Below, piece by piece: positions 30,777 to 37,775 of a DNA stretch of 41,397 nucleotides (its first letter is position 1; each line of letters opens with the position of its first letter). A model generated the notes under the pieces. That model saw nothing but the letters and a program-made list of their open reading frames with translations, did no database searches and had not been told where the DNA came from. This DNA is from Acidobacteriota bacterium. GTDB lineage: Bacteria > Acidobacteriota > Vicinamibacteria > Vicinamibacterales > UBA2999. A program made the translations under genes and the position numbers. The stretch lies in the NCBI GenBank assembly GCA_947465645.1, contig CANIBQ010000043.1, forward strand, positions 1-41,397. Direction: 5' to 3'.

Positions 30777-33176
30777 ATGTCTTCGCCGCCTGTCACCCCC
30801 GCACCGCAGCGCGTCGCGGTCATCGTCGTCCACGGCGTCGCCGACCAGGCTCCATTCGACTCGGTGCGGCAGGTCGCCAGCATGCTGGCGAACGTGGACG
30901 AAGGCCAGGCGCCAGCCTACGCATCCTTTACCGAGCATCCGATCCGTGTGCCGGTGAGGCGGGTCGTCCCGCCGACGGGCACGAGCACCGAGTCGTTCTT
31001 CTATGCCTCCAGGAACAACGGGATCCCGGTTGACCACCGCTTCACCGAAGCGCAGCTCTCGAACTACGAGGGCGAGGGGCCGGGTGCCACCTACGACACG
31101 ATCCGCCTGAGCACGGTGCGGAACAACGGCGCCGGCAGCCCGGCGGGTAGTGCGAACGTGGACGTCTTCGAGATGTACTGGGCGGATCTGTCTCGCGTCG
31201 GCGGCACGGCCACGCGCATCCTCGGCGAGCTGTACCAGGTGCTGCTCCACGTCGGCAGCATCGGCAAGCATGCGGCGTCGGCGTCGGTTGGCACGCACGC
31301 GGGCCTTGCCGGCAGGGCCTTTCGCTGGACGACGGCCGCCGCGTCGCTCGTCCTCGCAAGCCCGATCGCGATCTTCAACGCGTTCTTCCTGGTGTCGGCG
31401 GTCCTGGTGCTCGCTAGCATCATCCCGACGAGCGCCCACCTGGGGCTGTCGGTCGGGATCGCCGCGGCGTTCGCGCTGGTGGTGGTCGTCAGCGAACTCC
31501 TGCGGTCGTCCGCACACCGTCCGTATCGCATCGGACTCGCCATCCTTGGCGTGATCGCCGCGGCCGGCGCGGCGGGATACGCGATGTTCCTGGGGCGATT
31601 CCCGATCGCGACGCGCATGCTTGGCGCGGAAGTCCTGATACTCGCCGCCGGCGGCGTGGGCCTCATGCTGAACGCCTACCGTCGGCGACGCCCGAAGAGC
31701 GAATGGGTGTCGATCCCCGGCGGCCTGCTGGTGCTGTGGGTCGGCGTGGTCGCGATCGCCAACGCGAGCAGCAGCGGCGACCCGAGATTTCCGGCGCTGG
31801 TGGTGCCAGGCATGCGCATCGCCGAAGCGCTGTTCATCGTGCTGCATTTCGCCTGGATACTGTTTCTCGTCCTCTTCTGGGCGTCGCTTGCCGCCGGCGC
31901 GGGGTTCTGGCGCGGCATCGCCGACCCGGCGCGGCGGGAAGCGGCAAAGCGCGCGGTCTGGACGGCACGGATCACGCTGGTCATCCCGGCGGCCGCCTTC
32001 CTGCTGATCACGATCGCCCTGTGGTCTGGACTCAGCCTCTCGTTCGAGGGCAGGTTCACCGAGCCGTACCGCGTGTCGCCGATCACCGAGTGGTTCGGCC
32101 TGCTCCCGAATGTGACGTCGGGATCGACCTTCATCGAACAGGTGCTGGTCTCGAGCCTGGGACCGTCGTTTGTGCCCGCGGCCGCGCTGATGACGATCGG
32201 CGCCCTGCTCGCCTTCGTCGCGCTCGCGCCCATCTTCTGGGCGGAGATCTTTCCACCGGCCACCAACGCGATGTGCGCGCAGTTCGGCGCCTGGCTCACC
32301 AGCGGCTTCAGCGTGCTGAAAGGATCGGGACGCCTGATGGTGGCGGCGTTCGTCGTGTGGCCGGTGCTGGCCGCGATCGAGCAGCGGCTCCCGCCGGCGA
32401 TGCTCGGATCGTTCGGCGAGCTCTCGGCGCAGTTGGTCGGGTGGCTGGGCCTGGCGGTGGCCGTCCCGGCGGCGGGCCTGATTGCCTTCCGCGGAAGCCT
32501 CGACAAGCTGGCAGGCGGCTTTCGCGGACCGGTGGACGTGCTGCTCGACGTGGACGGATACCTTCGCGAGCATCCGCGCACCGCGGCGCCGCGCGCCCGC
32601 GTCTTCGCCCGCTACTATTCCCTGCTGCAGCACATCGCGCGCGCCGACCAGCCCTACAGCAAGGTGGTCGTGATCGCCCACAGCCAGGGCACGGTCATCA
32701 CGGCAGACCTGTTCCGCTATCTCAAGTACCGCAAACTCTGGCCGCTCGAAGACACCGCCGTCACGCTGTTCACGATGGGCTCACCGCTCCGTCAGCTCTA
32801 CGCGCGCAGGTTCCCGGAGCTGTACGAATGGGTGTGGCATGACGCGGGGCCGATCGACAAGTACCAGACGCCGGACATCCCGGACGACTGCAAGCCGGTG
32901 CCGTCCGAGCTGGGCGTCACGCGATGGGTAAACGCCTACCGGAGCGGCGACTACGTGGGACGCTGGCTGTGGCGTCCTGACGTCTGTTCCTACCAGTTCA
33001 ACGCCCCGGCGGATCGGGCGCCCTGGACGGCGATTACCTCGCCGCTGCCGGGCCATTCGCACGACAAGGCGCAGACGCGCCGCGAGTTGTGTGTCGGCGC
33101 CGGCGGGCATACCCACTACTGGGACGGCACGGCCCCGGAGGTGGCGCTCGAGATGGATCTGCTGATTCGCACGTAA
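30777..33176 (+). CDS. Polytopic membrane protein with split alpha/beta hydrolase
   Basis: A 799-residue protein from ATG 30777. An upstream ATG at 30720 adds a poor leader. Residues 10-30 (PQRVAVIVVHGVADQAP) look like the first strand and HG oxyanion loop of a hydrolase. Residues about 180-610 hold roughly ten membrane segments (for example LVLASPIAIFNAFFLVSAVLVLASII and LVGWLGLAVAVPAAGLIAF). The C-terminal 180 residues have KVVVIAHSQGTVITADLF with nucleophile S636, then SGDYVGR with D725, and GGHTHYWDG with H778, a complete Ser-Asp-His set. It is probably a lipase or esterase-like membrane enzyme. The substrate is unknown. No named family was recognised for the whole protein. Confidence 0.75.
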   Translation: MSSPPVTPAPQRVAVIVVHGVADQAPFDSVRQVASMLANVDEGQAPAYASFTEHPIRVPVRRVVPPTGTSTESFFYASRNNGIPVDHRFTEAQLSNYEGEGPGATYDTIRLSTVRNNGAGSPAGSANVDVFEMYWADLSRVGGTATRILGELYQVLLHVGSIGKHAASASVGTHAGLAGRAFRWTTAAASLVLASPIAIFNAFFLVSAVLVLASIIPTSAHLGLSVGIAAAFALVVVVSELLRSSAHRPYRIGLAILGVIAAAGAAGYAMFLGRFPIATRMLGAEVLILAAGGVGLMLNAYRRRRPKSEWVSIPGGLLVLWVGVVAIANASSSGDPRFPALVVPGMRIAEALFIVLHFAWILFLVLFWASLAAGAGFWRGIADPARREAAKRAVWTARITLVIPAAAFLLITIALWSGLSLSFEGRFTEPYRVSPITEWFGLLPNVTSGSTFIEQVLVSSLGPSFVPAAALMTIGALLAFVALAPIFWAEIFPPATNAMCAQFGAWLTSGFSVLKGSGRLMVAAFVVWPVLAAIEQRLPPAMLGSFGELSAQLVGWLGLAVAVPAAGLIAFRGSLDKLAGGFRGPVDVLLDVDGYLREHPRTAAPRARVFARYYSLLQHIARADQPYSKVVVIAHSQGTVITADLFRYLKYRKLWPLEDTAVTLFTMGSPLRQLYARRFPELYEWVWHDAGPIDKYQTPDIPDDCKPVPSELGVTRWVNAYRSGDYVGRWLWRPDVCSYQFNAPADRAPWTAITSPLPGHSHDKAQTRRELCVGAGGHTHYWDGTAPEVALEMDLLIRT

Positions 33177-33183
33177 AACGGGA

Positions 33184-33215
33184 CCACGGTCCGCCTGAAG
33201 GCGGACACTACGTAC
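33184..33215 (+). repeat. Palindromic element family A, copy 5
   Basis: Identical to copy 3 over its core: GTCCGCC, TGAA, GGCGGAC with CCACG and ACTACGTAC flanks. It lies 31 bases before the helicase start. Confidence 0.85.
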
Positions 33216-33246
33216 CAGAGATGAGCGCACGTGGGACAATGGTGGG

Positions 33247-34992
33247 ATGTCTCCTACGACGAAGACCGCTACTGACCACGCCTTCTCCACTCTCGGACTC
33301 ACAGACTCCCTTCTCGCCGTCGTCGCCGCCCTTGGCTACGAAGAGGCGACGCCGGTGCAGCGCCAGACAATCCCGCTGATGCTCGCCGGCCAGGACCTCC
33401 TCGCCCAGGCAGCGACGGGAACCGGCAAGACGGCGGCTTTCGCGCTGCCGATCATTCAACAGCTCACCCCTGAAGGGGCCAAGGGCGCCAAGACCGGCAA
33501 GCGCGCGCAGACCTGCGGCATGGTGCTCGTGCCGACTCGCGAGCTGGCGATGCAGGTGGCGGAAGCCATCCACAAATACGCGCGCGGGTCGAACCTGCAG
33601 GTGGTGCCCCTCTACGGCGGCGCCTCGATGCAGCAACAGATCCGCGCCCTCGACCGCGGCGCCGACGTCGTCGTCGCGACGCCCGGCCGCGCGCTCGACC
33701 ACATCAGGCGCAAGACGCTGGTGCTGGATGCGATTCGCATCCTCGTGCTCGACGAGGCCGACGAGATGCTCGACATGGGATTCGCCGAAGACATCGACGC
33801 GATCCTCGAGAGCACGCCGAAGACGCGGCAGACGGCGCTGTTTTCGGCAACGCTGCCGGCGCGCATCCTCGCCATCTCCAAGCGGCACCTGAACAACCCG
33901 ACGCGCGTGACGATCGCGCACGAGAAGACCGCGGCAGGCAAGATGCCGCGCGTGCGCCAGGTGGCCTACGTCATCCGCCGCGACCAGAAGCCGGCGGCGC
34001 TCGACCGCATCCTCGACATGGAGAACCCGACCTCCGCCATCGTCTTCTGCCGCACGCGACTCGAGGTGGACACGCTGGTGGACACCATGAACGCCCACGG
34101 CTACCGCGCCGAGGCGCTGCACGGCGGCATGCAGCAGCGCGCCCGCGACGCGGTGATGAGTCGAGTGCGTGCGCAGAAGACGGATCTGCTGATCGCCACC
34201 GACGTCGCGGCGCGCGGGCTCGACATCGAGCACCTGTCGCACGTCGTCAACTATGACCTGCCGCCCGAGCCGGAATCCTACGTGCACCGCATCGGCCGCA
34301 CGGGACGCGCGGGGCGAGAGGGCACGGCCATCAGCCTCGTCGAGCCGCGCGAGCACCGGCTGCTCAAGGCGATCGAATACCTCACCAAACAGAAGATCGA
34401 GGTGGCGACGGTGCCGAGCGTCGCGGATCTGCAGGCGCGGCGGGTCGAGGTCACCAAGGCGTCCATTCGCGAGCATCTCGTGGCGGGCGATTTCGATGAC
34501 GTGCGCGTCGTCGTTCAGTCACTGGCGGAAGAATTCGATCTCGTGGACGTCGCCGCGGCGGCGGTGAAGGCAGCGCATCTGGCGACGGCGGGCGATGGAG
34601 ACGAGACCGAGATCTCCGCGCCTTCAAGCCACGACGCGGACCGCAAAGGTCCGCGGCGCATGGGTGGCGATCCACGCGGCATGGACGGAGATAGAAGTCC
34701 GCGACGCAGCGAAGGCGGAAGAGGATCGCGAGATCGACGCGACCCGGACGCGAATATCGTTCGACTGTGGATCGGCGCGGGGCGCCAGGCCGGGATCAGG
34801 CCGGCGGATCTCGTGGGGGCGATTGCAGGCGAGGCGGGGGTGCCGTCGAAGGCGATCGGCGCCATCGAGATCGCCGAGCGCTTCTCACTCGTCGAAGTGC
34901 CCGAGGACCTGGCCGACGACATCGTCGCCGCGCTGAAAAAGGCCACGCTGCGAGGGCAGAAGGTCACGGTCAGGAGAGATCGCGACGCCTGA
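33247..34992 (+). CDS. deaD: DEAD-box ATP-dependent RNA helicase (CsdA/DbpA-like)
   Basis: A 581-residue helicase with all motifs: Q motif near YEEATPVQRQTIP, Walker A AATGTGKTAA, PTRELAMQ, TPGRALDH, VLDEADEMLDMGF, SATLPAR, IVFCRTR, ATDVAARGLDIEHL and HRIGRTGRAG. The C-terminal 75 residues (NIVRLWIGAGRQAGIRPADLVGAIAGEAGVPSKAIGAIEIAERFSLVEVPEDLADDIVAAL) form a DbpA-type RNA-binding domain. It unwinds RNA for ribosome assembly or cold adaptation. The linker before that domain is Arg-rich and includes a translated family B palindrome (DADRKGPRRMGG). ATG 33247 has GACAAT 6 bases upstream, a possible leaderless start. The stop is 2 bases before a 20-base inverted repeat. Confidence 0.95.
   Translation: MSPTTKTATDHAFSTLGLTDSLLAVVAALGYEEATPVQRQTIPLMLAGQDLLAQAATGTGKTAAFALPIIQQLTPEGAKGAKTGKRAQTCGMVLVPTRELAMQVAEAIHKYARGSNLQVVPLYGGASMQQQIRALDRGADVVVATPGRALDHIRRKTLVLDAIRILVLDEADEMLDMGFAEDIDAILESTPKTRQTALFSATLPARILAISKRHLNNPTRVTIAHEKTAAGKMPRVRQVAYVIRRDQKPAALDRILDMENPTSAIVFCRTRLEVDTLVDTMNAHGYRAEALHGGMQQRARDAVMSRVRAQKTDLLIATDVAARGLDIEHLSHVVNYDLPPEPESYVHRIGRTGRAGREGTAISLVEPREHRLLKAIEYLTKQKIEVATVPSVADLQARRVEVTKASIREHLVAGDFDDVRVVVQSLAEEFDLVDVAAAAVKAAHLATAGDGDETEISAPSSHDADRKGPRRMGGDPRGMDGDRSPRRSEGGRGSRDRRDPDANIVRLWIGAGRQAGIRPADLVGAIAGEAGVPSKAIGAIEIAERFSLVEVPEDLADDIVAALKKATLRGQKVTVRRDRDA
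34633..34662 (+). repeat. Palindromic element family B, copy 3 (in frame in helicase)
   Basis: GCGGACC-GCAAA-GGTCCGC with GGCGCATG flank. The stem differs from the other B copies by a matched A-T change on both sides. It is translated as DADRKGPRRMGG in the linker of the helicase. Confidence 0.75.
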
Positions 34993-34993
34993 T

Positions 34994-35072
34994 CGGATTG
35001 GGGTCAGACCCCAGTGAAGGACGCACTCAACTTTGTTGAGTCTGAGCCTCAATGGGGTCTGACCCCAATCCG
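34994..35072. repeat. REPIN-like element: inverted 20-base GGGGTCAGACCCC repeats
   Basis: The arms 34994-35013 and 35053-35072 are perfect inverted copies of CGGATTGGGGTCAGACCCCA, and each arm itself contains the palindrome GGGGTC-A-GACCCC. A CTCAA...TTGAG hairpin (35026-35040) lies in the 39-base centre. It fills the gap between convergent genes and may end transcription from both sides. GGGGTCAGACCCC-type repeats are often mobilised by REP-associated tyrosine transposases; none is in the window. Confidence 0.8.
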
Positions 35073-35082
35073 AGCCGACTTG

Positions 35083-35625
35083 CTATCGAATGAAAGTGAA
35101 TTTGGCCTGGCCGGAGGTGCCAGAGCCGAACGGCCACAGGAAGGCGCCGTTGCTAGGACGCGCGACGGCGCTGACGCGCACGTAGTACTCGCGATTGGGC
35201 TGGAGCACTGATGTGCGGAACAGCGGGAGACGCTGGAAGCTGGTCATCAACTGCCGCACCAGGTTGTCGTCCTCGGTCTCCTGCTTCTGATCGATCCTGC
35301 CGTCGATCAGCCTGACGATCGTCGACCGCCGAATCAGGTTGTCGAACTCGACGCTGTTGCTCACCACGGTGGTCGCAATCGTCCGGTCAACCCAGGCCGG
35401 CACTTCGAGCCGGAGCTCGACGGTATAGGTGAACGTGGTCTTGAGGCCGCTGTGGATGGCCGCCTTGACCTCGTCGGTAAAGCCGTCGGCAAGCTCGAAG
35501 GTGACCAGCACCCGGTCATCCCGCACGAGGGGGACAATTCGGAGCTGTTCAGCCGCCTTCAGGCTGATTTGAAAGGAAAACAGCGCGATCCCGCACGACG
35601 CCAGCAGGGCGAGGGTTCGGGGCAT
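35083..35625 (-). CDS. Exported DUF4390 protein
   Basis: A 180-residue protein from ATG 35625, with signal peptide MPRTLALLASCGIALFSFQISLKA. In-frame ATGs at 35658 and 35682 give longer leaders. The mature part has EQLRIVPLVRDDRVLVTFELADGFTDEVKAAIHSGLKTTFTYTVEL, VDRTIATTVVSNSVEFDNLIRRSTIVRL and FRTSVLQPNREYYVRVSAVARPSNGAFLWPFGSGTSGQAKFTFIR. This fits the DUF4390 family, whose members are periplasmic and of unknown activity. They often occur beside two-component kinases, as a hybrid kinase does 2 kb away, but that link is weak. Confidence 0.8.
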   Translation of the reverse strand: MPRTLALLASCGIALFSFQISLKAAEQLRIVPLVRDDRVLVTFELADGFTDEVKAAIHSGLKTTFTYTVELRLEVPAWVDRTIATTVVSNSVEFDNLIRRSTIVRLIDGRIDQKQETEDDNLVRQLMTSFQRLPLFRTSVLQPNREYYVRVSAVARPSNGAFLWPFGSGTSGQAKFTFIR

Positions 35626-35780
35626 GCGCCGATTCCGATATGCCTGAGTGGGCCGCATTTCTTTGTCGCGGCACTGTAGCACATTCGTGACTCATCCGAT
35701 GCTACTATCTGAAGAGGTTGGACATGCGGCGGGTCCGAAGGGACTCCCCCTACGCCGGCCAGGGGTAATCAGGAAACCAA

Positions 35781-36821
35781 GTGCGCACGTTCCGAATCGC
35801 AGTCGTCGTGTCTCTGGCGCTCGCTGTTGGACAGCAGAGCTCTGCCCAGGACCTGACGACGTCGCTGCTCGAGCGATACCTCGAAGCGCTTCGCGAACAG
35901 ACCGCCATTCCCGGCATGTCCGCCGCCGTGGTGCAGGACGGCAGGGTCATCTGGAGGAAGGGCTTCGGCTTTCAGAACATCGAACGCCTAGTGCGCGCGC
36001 TGCCCGACACGCCCTACCCGGTCGCCGACCTCTCGCAGACATTTGCCGCCACCGTGCTTCTCCGCAACTGCATCGATCAGGGCAGCCTCGAAGTCACCGA
36101 TCGCGTGCGGCGGTGGGTGTCGGAATATCCCGACGAGCAGATCACCGTCGGCCAGGTGCTGAGGCATACCTCGCCGGCGGGAACCTACGACTACAACCCT
36201 TCGCGCTACGAATCGCTCGGCGGCGTGGTCGCGCAGTGCGGCAGCGGCAAGTACCCGGTGAAGCTCACTGGCCAACTGCTCGATCGGCTCGGCATGACGT
36301 CCACGGTCCCGGGTGAGAACATCGCCGACCGCTCACTGCCCGCGCCGGATCGTTTGTTGTACTCGTCCGCACGTCTCAGGGAGTATGAGGCGGTGCTGGC
36401 ACGGATGGCGACACCGTACAAGATAGACAGCCGCGGCCGGCCAACACCAACCGCATACGTACTGAAGCCGCTGACCGCATCGGAGGGCATTGTCTCCACC
36501 GTGGACGATCTTGCGCTCTTCGATCGCTCGCTCACGCAGCTGGTCGATCCCGGCACGCTGAACTTCGCGTGGGAGCGCGCATCGTCGCTGCCGACTGGTC
36601 TCGGCTGGTTCGTCCAGCGCTACAACAACCATCGCCTCGTCTGGCACTTCGGCGTGGCGAAGGACGCCTACTCGTCGCTCATTCTCAAGGTGCCCGACAA
36701 GGGGCTGACGTTCATCATCCTTGCGAACAGCGATGGACTGAGTGCTCCCTATTCCCTGGAGAACGGCGACGTCACCAAGTCGCTCTTCGCGCAGGTGTTC
36801 CTCAAGCTCTTCATACCCTAG
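35781..36821 (+). CDS. Class C beta-lactamase-fold protein, catalytic motif lost
   Basis: A 346-residue exported protein from GTG 35781 with signal peptide MRTFRIAVVVSLALAVGQQSSA. The fold of serine beta-lactamase-like hydrolases is clear: TAIPGMSAAVVQDGRVIWRKGFGFQNIE, then VTDRVRRWVSEYPDEQITVGQVLRHTSPAGTYDYNPSRYESLGG, LDRLGMTSTV and LGWFVQRYNNHRLVWHFG. The SxxK motif should stand where D83-L-S-Q86 is found, so both the nucleophile Ser and the Lys are replaced. The YxN motif also reads Y-N-P. The protein is therefore probably not a working hydrolase and may bind a ligand instead. A barrel protein gene follows 9 bases later. Confidence 0.85.
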   Translation: MRTFRIAVVVSLALAVGQQSSAQDLTTSLLERYLEALREQTAIPGMSAAVVQDGRVIWRKGFGFQNIERLVRALPDTPYPVADLSQTFAATVLLRNCIDQGSLEVTDRVRRWVSEYPDEQITVGQVLRHTSPAGTYDYNPSRYESLGGVVAQCGSGKYPVKLTGQLLDRLGMTSTVPGENIADRSLPAPDRLLYSSARLREYEAVLARMATPYKIDSRGRPTPTAYVLKPLTASEGIVSTVDDLALFDRSLTQLVDPGTLNFAWERASSLPTGLGWFVQRYNNHRLVWHFGVAKDAYSSLILKVPDKGLTFIILANSDGLSAPYSLENGDVTKSLFAQVFLKLFIP

Positions 36822-36830
36822 AACCCGCAT

Positions 36831-37427
36831 TTGTCCCGGGTCACCGTTGTTCTTGCCCTGACGCTGATGGCGATCGCGCCACGGCCGGCGTCGGCCGACT
36901 GGCTGATCACCCCCTTCATCGGCACCGCCTTCGCCGGAGAAACCACGCTCCTCTCCCTCGATCGCGGCGCCGGACAGAAGAAAACCACCTTCGGAATTTC
37001 GGGAACCCTGTTGAGCGACGGCTTGTTCGGCATCGAGGCCGGCGTCGGCCACACCCCAGGATTTTTCTCGAGCGGCGATCCGCTCGGCCTCAATCAGAGC
37101 AGCCGCGTGACCACGGTCGACGGCAGCATCATCGTGGCCGCGCCGCTGGCCGTGACGCGCGAGTCGCTGCGGCCGTATCTGATTGGGGGTCTGGGATTGA
37201 TGCAGGCGCGAGCCGATGACGCGGTGGGAATCTTTCCGATCGATACGGACTTCCTGGCGGTGAACCTCGGCGGCGGGGTCATCGGCCTGCTGACCCCGCG
37301 AAGCGGGGTCCGCTTCGAGGTGCGGCACTTCAAGGCCGCCTCTGGCGCCGACGGCCCCTTCGCGCGCGAGGGGCTGTCGCGCCTGAGCTTCTGGCGGATC
37401 AGTGCTGGTGTAACGCTACATTATTAA
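36831..37427 (+). CDS. Outer-membrane beta-barrel-like protein
   Basis: A 198-residue protein from TTG 36831 with signal peptide up to PRPASA-DW. The mature part alternates hydrophobic and polar residues in strand-like segments (WLITPFIGTAFAG, TTFGISGTLLSDGLFGIEAGVGHTPG, VTTVDGSIIVAAPL, LRPYLIGGLGLM, FLAVNLGGGVIGLL, GVRFEVRHF) and ends in LSFWRISAGVTLHY, an aromatic-ended final strand. It resembles small OmpW-like or lipid A-modifying-type barrels without a clear active site. It starts 9 bases after the beta-lactamase-fold gene, so the two are probably one transcript. The 3' end overlaps the next minus-strand gene by about 29 bases. Confidence 0.7.
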   Translation: MSRVTVVLALTLMAIAPRPASADWLITPFIGTAFAGETTLLSLDRGAGQKKTTFGISGTLLSDGLFGIEAGVGHTPGFFSSGDPLGLNQSSRVTTVDGSIIVAAPLAVTRESLRPYLIGGLGLMQARADDAVGIFPIDTDFLAVNLGGGVIGLLTPRSGVRFEVRHFKAASGADGPFAREGLSRLSFWRISAGVTLHY

Positions 37428-37668
37428 CGCGGCCGATCTGTTCCAGCAGCGACTGCACCGCATCGTCCAACTGGGCGGGTGGGCAGCCCTGAATCCTCCG
37501 CCCCGCATCGCGCACCAGCAGCGTCATCACGTCGAGGCCGCGCACCAAGGTTGACATCCGTTCTTCGTCAAAGCGCTGCGCCGGATCCATCTGGTCGGCG
37601 AGCTGTTCCTTGAGCGCGAGGATCACCGCTTCTGCGGTGGTGAGGTTGTCCAGGAGACCACTGTTCAT
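37399..37668 (-). CDS. Small helical protein of unknown function
   Basis: An 89-residue protein that is all helical (MNSGLLDNLTTAEAVILALKEQLADQMDPAQRFDEERMSTLVRGLDVMTLLVRDAGRRI). It is acidic in the middle and has one Cys. No family is recognised. It overlaps the barrel-protein gene 3' end by about 29 bases on the opposite strand. It is upstream of the kinase gene only in the sense of position, not orientation. Codon use fits the neighbours. Confidence 0.5.
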   Translation of the reverse strand: MNSGLLDNLTTAEAVILALKEQLADQMDPAQRFDEERMSTLVRGLDVMTLLVRDAGRRIQGCPPAQLDDAVQSLLEQIGRVNNVALHQH

Positions 37669-37706
37669 GAATTAGCAATCGTCCCAGGCGGTCAGATCTT
37701 GAGGCT

Positions 37707-37734
37707 CGCGGGCCGTGAAGGCCCGCGCCGCGTG
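37707..37734 (+). repeat. Palindromic element family B, copy 4 (intergenic)
   Basis: GCGGGCC-GTGAA-GGCCCGC with CGCGCCGCGTG flank, the closest match to the translated copy at 20250. It is the only B copy outside a coding frame. Confidence 0.8.
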
Positions 37735-37775
37735 ACCCTTTGGGCAGGCCGGATAACCGACACGGCGGACGGTCC

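Noticed and set aside
30594..32681. Long minus-strand extension of the GlcG-like frame through the membrane hydrolase gene
   Set aside because: Only the last 162 residues match a family and have a signal peptide and ribosome site. The rest is a low-complexity Arg/His-rich shadow.
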